Source of the DNA: Hyphomicrobiales bacterium
Lineage (GTDB): Bacteria > Pseudomonadota > Alphaproteobacteria > Rhizobiales > Kaistiaceae
Assembly (NCBI GenBank): GCA_017305815.1
Contig: JAFKJZ010000178.1
Location: 1-11,182, forward strand
Reading direction: 5' to 3'
DNA: 11,182 nt
Shown: positions 1 to 6,108 of the stretch, in pieces
Layout: each line of letters starts with the position of its first letter
How positions within the stretch are numbered: position 1 is the first letter of the stretch
The notes under the pieces: model-generated
Told to the model about the DNA's origin: nothing
Seen by the model: the letters and a program-made list of their open reading frames with translations, nothing else
The model's database searches: none
Position numbers and translations under genes: made by a program

Positions 1-499
1 GCTTTCGGGCGGCGAGCTCGTAACTCAGGCGGTATCGCAGAGCGAGACCCTCTGTGACACTGTTTCCGAGCTCCGCACTTCGAGCCGCATAAGCCAGAGC
101 GTCCGCGAGAACCTGATCGTTGATCGTGCCTGCTATCAAGATCGAAGCTTCATGGTTATTGCCCATGCCGCCACGTGTAAAGTTGGCGCTCCCGATGATC
201 GCTGCTGCGCGCTCGCCGGAACGGAATGCGTAAACTTTGGGATGAAATGTGCCTCCGGGAAACTCGCTCACGACGTAGCAACCGGGGACGCCCACAAACA
301 GATCGATCAGGTCGGGGTCCGTTTGAGCAAACGAGAGTCCGAAAGTAACCGCTCTGAACTTGCCCGAATGCGATAGCAAACTGCCCGAAAGTGAGTTGGC
401 AGTGCCCCAAGCGACCGCCCAATAAACCTCATCGTACTCAGCAAGGAGCGCTTCAAGGGAGCGTTCCACATCTGTTGCCTCCAAGAACTGAACTTTCAC
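1..499 (-). CDS. Phospholipase D-like (HKD) domain protein, 5' part only
   Basis: The first 166 residues are visible; the gene runs off the left edge. The start is a GTG at 499-497 with AGGA about nine bases upstream; no in-frame ATG lies nearby. The protein opens MKVQFLEATDVERSLEALL. It carries FHPKVYAF (His86, Lys88) followed by IIGSANFT (Gly103-Ser104-Asn106) and GNNHEASI (Glu117). This is the H-x-K ... G-S-x-N ... E pattern of PLDc_2/NgoFVII-type phospholipase D-fold enzymes, which act as nucleases or phosphodiesterases. The Asp of the classical HKD motif is not obvious. A second HKD or a C-terminal helicase or nuclease part could lie beyond the edge. GC is lower (about 58-62%) than in neighbouring genes, suggesting transfer. 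A role in DNA restriction or defence is possible, but the visible part does not show it. Confidence 0.75.
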   Translation of the reverse strand, partial: MKVQFLEATDVERSLEALLAEYDEVYWAVAWGTANSLSGSLLSHSGKFRAVTFGLSFAQTDPDLIDLFVGVPGCYVVSEFPGGTFHPKVYAFRSGERAAAIIGSANFTRGGMGNNHEASILIAGTINDQVLADALAYAARSAELGNSVTEGLALRYRLSYELAARK

Positions 500-586
500 G
501 CTTGATTTTCCTGGCCCTTGAGTCTTCAACAACCATACCGAGCATTTCCATGCTAGCAACTCGTAGGTTATCAACCAAACAGAATT
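500..586. other. AT-richer junction between the PLD-like gene and the transporter gene
   Basis: This 87-base gap separates two genes on the same strand. The stretch 481-600 is about 47% GC by hand count, against about 67% or more in the transporter and beyond. A small inverted repeat, GGTT-ATC-AACC, lies at 566-576. The base change sits close to the 3' end of the transporter gene, consistent with the edge of an inserted segment. I see no integrase, tRNA or direct-repeat attachment site in the window to define that edge. Confidence 0.4.
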
Positions 587-1525
587 TCACCCCGCCTCCA
601 CCACCCGCTTTCCCCTAACCCGCCGCCAAGCCCGGCCATCGAATGCCAGCAGCCCCACACCGATCAGCGCCATGCCGGCAAGATGTTTTGGCTCCAGCGT
701 CTCGCCCAGCACCAGCGTGCCGAGCAGGATCGCCGAGACCGGGACCAGCAGCGTCACCAGCGAGGTGTTGGTGGCGCCGGCGCGGGCCAGCAGGCGGAAG
801 AAGATGAGATAGCCGAGCGCGGTCGAGAGCGCCGCGAGCCCAAGAATCGCGCCCCAGACCGGCCAGCCGGGCATGGCGAGCTGCCAGGGACGGTCGAACA
901 GGAGCGCCAGCGGCACCATCATCGTCGTCGCGGCGATCATCTGGCCCGTCGCCGCCGTCATCGGCGCGACGCCGAGGCGCGGCAGATGACGGCCGAGCGC
1001 GCCGGAAAAGCCGTAACTGAGGGTCGCCAGCAGGATCGCGAACTCGCCGAGCCCGTGCGACCCGAAATTCCAGAAGACCTGCGGGCCGATCAGCACCGCG
1101 ACGCCGGCAACGCCGATCGCGATGCCGGCGAGCTTTGCGGCCGTCAGCTTCTCGTCGCGGGTGAGGAAGTTGACCACCAGCGCGGTCCAGAACGGCGTGG
1201 TGGCGTTCAGCACCGCGGCGAGGCCGCTCGGCACCTGTGTCTGGCCCCAGACGATCAGCGAGAACGGGATGACGTTGTTGATCAGCCCCATGCCGAACAG
1301 CACGCGCCAGACCCGCCAGCCGGCCGGAAGCGCCCTCCCCGTCATCCGGATCAGCGCGATCAGGATCAGCGCCGCGATGCCGACGCGCAGCGACACGACC
1401 GTGAAGGGCGGCAGCGCGTGGCCCGCGACCGAATTGAAGAAGAACGAGCCACCCCAGAGCGCCGAGAGGGTGGCCAGCAGCGCCCAGTCGCCGCGCGTCA
1501 TCGTCTGGCGGATCGCCGTCGTCAT
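587..1525 (-). CDS. EamA/DMT-family membrane transporter
   Basis: This is a 312-residue inner-membrane protein of the drug/metabolite transporter superfamily. It has about ten hydrophobic segments in two EamA repeats (roughly residues 12-145 and 155-290). Signature stretches are ALWGGSFFF near residue 22, the NNVIPFSLIVWGQTQVPSGL region at the start of the third to fourth helices, and LGETLEPKHLAGMALIGVG in the last pair. Such proteins export amino acids, metabolites or drugs; the substrate cannot be read from sequence. The open frame extends upstream to 1645, but the Arg/Pro-rich extension is unlike a transporter N-terminus. The ATG at 1525 has GAGG five bases upstream; an adjacent ATG at 1528 is the alternative. 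It is divergent from the DUF1214 gene. Confidence 0.88.
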   Translation of the reverse strand: MTTAIRQTMTRGDWALLATLSALWGGSFFFNSVAGHALPPFTVVSLRVGIAALILIALIRMTGRALPAGWRVWRVLFGMGLINNVIPFSLIVWGQTQVPSGLAAVLNATTPFWTALVVNFLTRDEKLTAAKLAGIAIGVAGVAVLIGPQVFWNFGSHGLGEFAILLATLSYGFSGALGRHLPRLGVAPMTAATGQMIAATTMMVPLALLFDRPWQLAMPGWPVWGAILGLAALSTALGYLIFFRLLARAGATNTSLVTLLVPVSAILLGTLVLGETLEPKHLAGMALIGVGLLAFDGRAWRRVRGKRVVEAG

Positions 1526-1707
1526 CATCGCCTCGCTGGATTCCTTCGTGCCCCGCCTGCTCTGCCCGCCTTCGGCGCGGCCGGCAACCCGTTTGTTGCG
1601 GCGGAAGGGCGCGGGGCGGCACGCGGGCGCGGCGGAACGCATCAACCCTGCTATCGCCGGCCGTCCGCCCGCGCTATCTTCGCGGCGCTCCGACCTGAGG
1701 CCCGTGC
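1526..1707. other. Divergent intergenic region, transporter / DUF1214 gene
   Basis: These 182 bases of very GC-rich DNA lie between two divergent starts, so promoters for both genes should be here. TATCTT at 1675-1680 is a possible -10 element for the rightward genes, but I see no convincing -35 partner. GAGG at 1697-1700 is the likely ribosome binding site for the TTG start at 1708. I see no clear operator or terminator. Confidence 0.35.
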
Positions 1708-2283
1708 TTGCGACTTCTGATCAACCTCGCCATCGCCATCGCCATCGCCGTGATCGTCGGGTTCGGCTCGGCCGCGCTCGTGCTCGACCGCGAGAGGCTG
1801 TTTGGCGCGGTGACGCGCGGGGCGTGGACGGCGTGGCCCGACACCGGCAGCGCCGACGCCGATCCCTATACCGCCGCCATGCTGGCGCGCACCGGCGAGG
1901 TGCCGCTCGGCGCCGGCGAGGGCCTCGCCTTCTCGGCCGATGCCGATGGCGCCGGGACGCGGCTTACCGGCGGCTGCACCTATCGCATCACCGGCCAGAC
2001 GCCGCCGGCGCGGCTCTGGACGCTCACCGTCTATGATGCCGACGGCCACCTGATGGACAATCCCGCCCGCCGCACCGCCTTCCATTCGCGCGAGGCGCTG
2101 CGGCACGAGGACGGCAGCTTCACCATCTCCGTGTCGCGCGCGGCGCAGCCCGGCAACTGGCTGCCGGTGACGACGACGGAGGGGATCCGGCTGATCCTGC
2201 GCCTCTACGACACGCCGCTCGCCGGCGGCGCGCGCGTCGGCGCCGTCGTCATGCCCGAGATCGCCAAGGCGGGCTGCCCATGA
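1708..2283 (+). CDS. DUF1214-domain membrane-anchored protein
   Basis: This is a 191-residue protein starting at a TTG with GAGG seven bases upstream. Residues 3-24 (LLINLAIAIAIAVIVGFGSA) form one hydrophobic anchor, so most of the protein should face the periplasm. Residues ~95-190 match the DUF1214 pattern: RLWTLTVYDADGHLMDNP, DGSFTISVS, NWLPVTTTEGIRLILRLYDT. In many bacteria DUF1214 is the C-terminal half of a longer DUF1254-DUF1214 polypeptide. Here it is a separate gene overlapping the DUF1254 gene by four bases (ATGA at 2280-2283), so the pair is probably co-translated and may form a complex. The biochemical function of the family is unknown to me. Confidence 0.85.
   Translation: MRLLINLAIAIAIAVIVGFGSAALVLDRERLFGAVTRGAWTAWPDTGSADADPYTAAMLARTGEVPLGAGEGLAFSADADGAGTRLTGGCTYRITGQTPPARLWTLTVYDADGHLMDNPARRTAFHSREALRHEDGSFTISVSRAAQPGNWLPVTTTEGIRLILRLYDTPLAGGARVGAVVMPEIAKAGCP
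1728..1749 (+). repeat. Short hexanucleotide tandem repeat inside the DUF1214 gene
   Basis: The unit CGCCAT occurs three times and is followed by a partial fourth copy (CGCC). It encodes the alternating Ala-Ile run of the membrane anchor. The unit is a multiple of three, so slippage would lengthen or shorten the helix by an Ala-Ile pair without breaking the frame. Confidence 0.7.
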
Positions 2284-2897
2284 CGCGCTTCGCCCGGCGG
2301 AACTGGATCCGCACGCTGCTCTATGTCCTCGGCGGGCTGCTGCTCGGCGGCATCATCCACATCGCCGTCATCCTGCTCCTGCCGGATTTCGCCAATCGCG
2401 ACGCCTGGACGTCGCTCGGCCGGTTCGGGCCGGACGGCGCCTTCCATCTTCTGCCGATGTCGGAGCCGGGCACCGAGCCGCTGCCCTATCTCGACCCGCA
2501 GATGGCCTATGCCGCCTGCCGCTTCTCGCTGGAGGACGGGCCGGTCCGCATCAAGACGGCGATGCCGGAGGATTTCTGGTCGATCGCGGTGTTCAACCGG
2601 CGCGGCAGCAATGTCTACAGCCTGAACGACCGCTCGGCCGAGCGCGCCGACATCGACCTGGTGATCGCGACGCCGGTGCAGATGGCGCAATTGCGCGAGA
2701 ACCCGATCGCCGCCCTCGACCAGTCGATCGTCATCGAGGTTCCGATCACGCGGGGCTTCGCGCTGATCCGCAGCTTCGTCGCCGATCCGACGCTGGTCGG
2801 CCGCGCCGAGGCGCTGCTCGGCGCCGCCAGTTGCTCGGCGGAACTGCCCTCGGCCGATGCGCCGCCCGCCGCCGATCCCGGCGACGAGAAGCAGTGA
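2280..2897 (+). CDS. DUF1254-family membrane-anchored protein
   Basis: This is a 205-residue protein whose ATG overlaps the stop of the DUF1214 gene (ATGA), indicating translational coupling. Residues ~11-33 (IRTLLYVLGGLLLGGIIHIA onward) form a single membrane anchor. The rest resembles the small Hyphomicrobiales members of the DUF1254 family: LPYLDPQMAYAACRFSLEDG, DFWSIAVFNRRGSNVYSLNDR, and the closing acidic/Pro-rich tail. It lacks the full-length DUF1254 domain of the fused proteins, so it is a short form. The protein probably sits in the inner membrane with its soluble domain in the periplasm, beside its DUF1214 partner. Function is unknown. Confidence 0.82.
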   Translation: MTRFARRNWIRTLLYVLGGLLLGGIIHIAVILLLPDFANRDAWTSLGRFGPDGAFHLLPMSEPGTEPLPYLDPQMAYAACRFSLEDGPVRIKTAMPEDFWSIAVFNRRGSNVYSLNDRSAERADIDLVIATPVQMAQLRENPIAALDQSIVIEVPITRGFALIRSFVADPTLVGRAEALLGAASCSAELPSADAPPAADPGDEKQ

Positions 2898-2930
2898 GCC
2901 CGGACCCGCTCGGCTCGACTCGGCGCTGCC

Positions 2931-3113
2931 CTAACCGCCCCGACCGGGCTTCGGCTGCGGCGCAGCCACGGGTTGCGCCGGCTGCGGCCGCTCCGGGCGC
3001 TGGCGATCGATCCGCACGCCCGAGAAGATGATGATCTCGCATGTCCCCTGCTTCGGCAGGCCGGAGCGGACCCGTCTGCGCCGGTCGCCCGAATAGCTCA
3101 GGATGGTGCCCAT
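2931..3113 (-). CDS. Conserved small protein of unknown function (60 aa)
   Basis: This is a 60-residue protein starting MGTILSYSGDRRRRVRSG and ending in a Pro/Gln/Gly-rich tail. The central CEIIIFSGVRIDRQ resembles the EIIIFPGVRIER motif I recall from small hypothetical proteins of Hyphomicrobiales. The ATG at 3113 is preceded three bases upstream by the full Shine-Dalgarno AAGGAGGT (3124-3117), among the best in this window, which favours a real gene. The frame is open to 3191, but the longer form would bypass this site. It has no signal peptide or membrane segment. It converges on the DUF1254 gene (33-base gap) and is divergent from the DUF2336 gene. Function is unknown. Confidence 0.72.
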   Translation of the reverse strand: MGTILSYSGDRRRRVRSGLPKQGTCEIIIFSGVRIDRQRPERPQPAQPVAAPQPKPGRGG

Positions 3114-3115
3114 GT

Positions 3116-3131
3116 GACCTCCTTGGAGGTC
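3116..3131 (-). promoter_or_regulatory. Hairpin that contains the Shine-Dalgarno of the small protein gene
   Basis: Read on the minus strand the sequence is GACCTCCAAGGAGGTC, a 16-base inverted repeat. As RNA, GACCUC pairs with GAGGUC around a CAAG loop. Nearly all of the ribosome binding site AAGGAGGT is inside it, and the start codon follows two bases later. This could hold translation off until the helix is opened by temperature, a protein or a ribosome. The structure is seen in the sequence; the regulatory role is inferred. Confidence 0.5.
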
Positions 3132-3207
3132 CGTCCGGCTGCATCGACGCCCCGATAGCCTGGCGGACGCTCGCATCAACAATAGCACCATTTACCAACC
3201 GGCAAGG

Positions 3208-3222
3208 TTAACGGATCGCTAA
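3208..3222. promoter_or_regulatory. CtrA-like binding site (TTAA-N7-CTAA)
   Basis: TTAACGGATCGCTAAC spans 3208-3223. It gives half-sites TTAAC and CTAAC six bases apart, one mismatch from the alphaproteobacterial CtrA consensus TTAAC-N6-TTAAC (TTAA-N7-TTAA). It lies about 92 bases upstream of the DUF2336 ATG and about 95 bases upstream of the small protein ATG, so it could serve either promoter. Such AT-rich spaced half-sites should be rare in DNA this GC-rich. Binding is inferred. Confidence 0.5.
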
Positions 3223-3314
3223 CAACTTTCCGGCATGATGGATTCGGGCTTGGCGATCGGGGCTACCAACGAGGATTGCGATCGCGTCGACTGCTCTTCA
3301 GGTAACGCGTCATC

Positions 3315-4850
3315 ATGCAACCCTCGCATTTTTCGGATGGTCTCATGGCCATGGCCGTGTCGAGTCAGCAAAGTCGCGACGCCGCGCTGCTTCGCGCAAC
3401 CACCGAGCTGTTCGTGCTCGACAAGACGCACGACCAGGCCGGCATTCGCCGCTTCGAGGAACTGGCGGCGCATTTCCTCGCCAAGGTTTCGGTTGCCGAC
3501 CGCGCCTTCGTCGCCGAGCGGCTGGCGCGCCACCCGGATACGCCCGGATCGATTTTGCGCATGCTCGGCAAGGACTTGGTCGAGATCGCCTCGCCGATCC
3601 TGCGCCATGCGCCGGCGCTAAACCCATTCGATCTCCTCGCCATCATGGCCGCTACCGGCCCGGCGCACTGGCGGATGATGGCCTCGCGCGAGGGCCTCGC
3701 GCCGGCGATCGCAGCTGCGCTGCGGATGACCGGCGACGCCGAAACGATCGCCCTGCTGCCGGCCGAAACCAGCCCGATGCCGGAGTTGCCGGCCGCCGCT
3801 GCCGGCGCGCCGACAGTCGCGGAGACAGGGCCGGTCACGACGTCCGAGTCCGAGATCTCAGATCCGCCAGAAATCCTGCCGGAACTCGTCGCCGAAGCGA
3901 CGGTCGCAGCCCCGGAGCCGACGGAATCGGCTCCCGAGCCGGCGAATCACCTCGCCGCGCCTGAGATCTCAGCCCCCCTTTCGGCGTTGGTCGCGGCGCG
4001 CGTCCTCACCGCCAGCCTGAGCGCCGAGATGAGCGCGCTCGCCAGCGACGCGCCGCCCGCCCCGGCCTCCGCGCGCAAACCTTTCGAGCCGCAACCCCGC
4101 CCGGCAGCCGTCGCGCCGACGCCGGAAGCGACGGCCGCCGCCCCGGTCGCGGCCACCTCCGAGGCCACGCCGCCTCCCGCCGAAGTTGCGCTGCCGGCCG
4201 TGCCGGCCGAAGCGCCGGCCGCCACGATGCCGGAAGCCGCGCTCCCGGTCACGGACGAAGCGCCCCCGATTGTCGAACCGGCCGCATCCGACGATCCCGT
4301 CGCCGCCTTCCTCCGCCTCGACCGCGAGGGCCGGCTGGCGCGGATCGGTTCGCTGCCGCCCGCGCCGCTGTCGAAGCCGAAGTTTTCCTCGATCCAGATC
4401 GACCAGGCCTTCCGCGCCGCACTGAGCCGGGCCCGCCTGCCGATGCTGGCGCGCCAGCACCAGCGCGAGCAGTTGATCGCGGCGCTGGCCGAGGGGCTCC
4501 GCCTCGACGTCGAACAGGTGACGGCCCTGCTGGACGATCGTTCCGGCGAGGCCCTGATCGTGCTGCTGAAGGCGATCGGACTTTCGGACAGCGAGGCGCA
4601 GCAGGTGATGCTGTTCGCCAATCCGCTGATGCGCGAGGCGGTCGAGGCCTTCTTCCGGCTCTCGGAACTGCTCGCCGGCATCGCACAGCCCGGCGCGCTC
4701 CGGCTGGTCGGCGAATGGCGCGGCGACGCCGAGCCCGAAGCCGCGCATCAGCCGCATTTCGCCGATGCGCCACGCAGGGATACGCGTCCGGCCGCCCTCG
4801 ATCAGCCGATCCTTGGCGAACCGGCTCTCCGGACCGAGAAATTCGCCTGA
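3315..4850 (+). CDS. DUF2336-family protein with long Ala/Pro/Glu linker
   Basis: This is a 511-residue protein. Residues ~18-140 (RDAALLRATTELFVLDKTHD, then RRFEELAAHFLAKV, VAERLARHPDTPGSILRML, VEIASPILRHAP) match the helical-repeat N-terminal part of DUF2336 proteins. Residues ~340-475 (QIDQAFRAALSRARLPMLAR, RLDVEQVTALLDDRSGEALI, MREAVEAFFRLSELLAGI) match the C-terminal part. Between them, ~150-330 is a low-complexity Ala/Pro/Glu/Val linker, which makes the protein longer than the roughly 350-400 residues I expect. No signal peptide or membrane segment is seen, so it is probably cytosolic; function is unknown. The ATG at 3315 has only a weak upstream CAGG. ATG at 3345 (preceded by GGATGG) is an alternative start. 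It converges with the DUF1491 gene, leaving six bases between stops. Confidence 0.82.
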   Translation: MQPSHFSDGLMAMAVSSQQSRDAALLRATTELFVLDKTHDQAGIRRFEELAAHFLAKVSVADRAFVAERLARHPDTPGSILRMLGKDLVEIASPILRHAPALNPFDLLAIMAATGPAHWRMMASREGLAPAIAAALRMTGDAETIALLPAETSPMPELPAAAAGAPTVAETGPVTTSESEISDPPEILPELVAEATVAAPEPTESAPEPANHLAAPEISAPLSALVAARVLTASLSAEMSALASDAPPAPASARKPFEPQPRPAAVAPTPEATAAAPVAATSEATPPPAEVALPAVPAEAPAATMPEAALPVTDEAPPIVEPAASDDPVAAFLRLDREGRLARIGSLPPAPLSKPKFSSIQIDQAFRAALSRARLPMLARQHQREQLIAALAEGLRLDVEQVTALLDDRSGEALIVLLKAIGLSDSEAQQVMLFANPLMREAVEAFFRLSELLAGIAQPGALRLVGEWRGDAEPEAAHQPHFADAPRRDTRPAALDQPILGEPALRTEKFA

Positions 4851-4856
4851 GGCCGA

Positions 4857-5198
4857 TCAGCCCGCCGCAATATCGAGGAAGGACCGCCCCTGGCGGTCCT
4901 CGGGCTCGACCAGCCAGATATCCGGGTCGAAGCGGGTTTCCGAGGCAATCCGCTGCTGCAGTTCGAGCCGGTCGATCCGTTCGCCGATGCGGGTGAAGAG
5001 CCGGTCGGTAGGCCTGCTGTCATCGAAAACCGTCTGTGGCGCCGGGCCATAGAGGTCGACCGTTCCGTCCAGCCAGTCGATCGCGACGAAGATGGCGCCT
5101 GCCTCCTCGGCGCCACGCCGGACGACGGCGGCGAATGCGCCCTCGGCGAAGACACGGCGGATATAGGCCGCGACCCAAAAGCCGGATGTTACGCGCAT
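4857..5198 (-). CDS. DUF1491-family protein
   Basis: This 113-residue protein opens MRVTSGFWVAAYIRRVFAEG and continues with GAEEAGAIFVAIDWLDGTVDLYGPAPQ and RFDPDIWLVEPEDRQGRSF. That is the whole length and typical pattern of DUF1491, a small, probably cytosolic family of alphaproteobacteria with no known biochemical role. It is the last gene of the kinase operon: its ATG follows the stop of the peptidoglycan-binding protein gene by 16 bases. It has no strong Shine-Dalgarno of its own (a run of C precedes the ATG), so translation probably depends on the upstream gene. Its 3' end holds a strong hairpin close to the convergent DUF2336 stop. Confidence 0.87.
   Translation of the reverse strand: MRVTSGFWVAAYIRRVFAEGAFAAVVRRGAEEAGAIFVAIDWLDGTVDLYGPAPQTVFDDSRPTDRLFTRIGERIDRLELQQRIASETRFDPDIWLVEPEDRQGRSFLDIAAG
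4880..4900. terminator. Perfect 9-bp hairpin at the convergent junction, possible terminator
   Basis: AGGACCGCC (4880-4888) pairs with GGCGGTCCT (4892-4900) around a three-base loop. It lies 30 bases after the DUF2336 stop and inside the last codons of the DUF1491 gene, where it encodes part of EDRQGRSF. It could end rightward DUF2336 transcription. No T-run follows on either strand, so intrinsic termination would be imperfect; it may instead protect 3' ends or block collision. Confidence 0.4.
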
Positions 5199-5214
5199 GG
5201 GGGGATCGACGCTC

Positions 5215-6108
5215 TCAAAGCGTGTCCATCGCGCCGATCAGCACCAGCTTGGCGATGACGGCGTCACCAGCCGCGCCGGTCATGGGCAGGCCGTTATCGC
5301 GTTCGAAACGGCGGATGGCGCTGGCGGTCTTGCCGCCGCCGCGGCCATCGGTCTCGATCGGACCATAGCCGATCTGGTTCAGCGCCTGCTGGACGCGCCT
5401 CATGCGGGCGCGGCCGGCGGGATCCGCGATCGAACCGGTGGAGACCGGATCGGCAATCTCGGCGGCGCGCGGCCGCCCCCTGCGCATCTCGCTGAGCAGG
5501 CGCGGGCTCGGCTGCCCCGTCGGGATCAGGCCGATCCGCTTCTCGAAGGCCGAAATCGCCGCCTTGGTCTGCGGTCCCAGAACGCCATCGACGGAGCCAT
5601 CATAGAAGCCGACATCGAGGAGCGCGCGCTGCGTGTCGGCGACGAGATTGCCGACTAGAGAGGCATGGCCCTGCGCAGCTGTGGCGGCCGGCTGCTGCTG
5701 TGCGGTGGATGCAGCCGTCGCCGGGGCCTTTGCCGGCGCAGGCGGCGGCGCCGGTTGTGACGCCTGCGTGGCGGCGACACGGCTCTTCGGCAGCGGCATG
5801 GAGACCGTCTCGCCAACGGGCGGCGCGGTCGCCGCCGGAGCCGACGCAGCGGCTGCTGCAGGAGCCGGGCTTTCGGCGACGCTGCGGGTCACGAAGAGCG
5901 GGTCGGGATGATGCCTGGTCTGCAGGAAAGCGGCGTTGGAGACAATCGAGGTCACGGCGATGGCGATCAGCGCGAAGCCGCCGGCCCGGCCGGGGTTCTC
6001 GATGATCTTGTCCGCCAGCCGGCCGATCAGGCTCTCGCTCTCCGGAGCCGGACGGCGCGACCGGTTCGACGGGCGTTTCCGCCTTGCTGGAGCCTCCCGC
6101 TCACGCAC
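5215..6108 (-). CDS. Membrane-anchored protein with two peptidoglycan-binding domains
   Basis: This is a 297-residue protein. It has an Arg-rich cytosolic start, one membrane segment (~residues 43-63, GGFALIAIAVTSIVSNAAFL), a Pro/Ala-rich periplasmic spacer (~78-148), and two PG_binding_1 domains. The first is ~152-205 (VADTQRALLDVGFYDGSVDG, then GPQTKAAISAFEKRIGL). The second is ~236-290 (RVQQALNQIGYGPIETDG, then ASAIRRFERDNGLPMTG). No catalytic hydrolase or transpeptidase domain is present, so it probably holds on to cell wall or a partner. The start is chosen as GTG at 6108, preceded by GGGAG at seven bases and overlapping the kinase stop by eight bases (GTGCGTGA). The frame is open to 6168, but that extension lies within kinase codons. 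It is the middle gene of the kinase operon. Confidence 0.85.
   Translation of the reverse strand: MREREAPARRKRPSNRSRRPAPESESLIGRLADKIIENPGRAGGFALIAIAVTSIVSNAAFLQTRHHPDPLFVTRSVAESPAPAAAAASAPAATAPPVGETVSMPLPKSRVAATQASQPAPPPAPAKAPATAASTAQQQPAATAAQGHASLVGNLVADTQRALLDVGFYDGSVDGVLGPQTKAAISAFEKRIGLIPTGQPSPRLLSEMRRGRPRAAEIADPVSTGSIADPAGRARMRRVQQALNQIGYGPIETDGRGGGKTASAIRRFERDNGLPMTGAAGDAVIAKLVLIGAMDTL

Noticed and set aside
152..422. Short frames on both strands within 152-422
   Set aside because: They overlap the PLD-like gene in other frames; the third minus-strand frame carries the HxK and GSAN motifs and is the real one.
683..1720. Open frame of 345 codons on the plus strand opposite the transporter
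   Set aside because: It is a charged, repetitive composition typical of antisense frames; the opposite strand gives a clean ten-segment membrane protein.
1122..2106. Plus- and minus-strand frames crossing the transporter/DUF1214 boundary
   Set aside because: They span a divergent intergenic region, have no motif and are explained by the absence of stops in very GC-rich DNA.
3345..3361. CATGGCCATGG palindrome near the DUF2336 start as an operator
   Set aside because: It comes from two nearby Met-Ala codon pairs inside the coding sequence; there is no further evidence of a binding site.
3947..4757. Two overlapping minus-strand frames opposite the DUF2336 linker
   Set aside because: Ala/Ser/Gly- and Arg/Gly-rich translations arise from the low-complexity linker codons and have no start signal or family resemblance.
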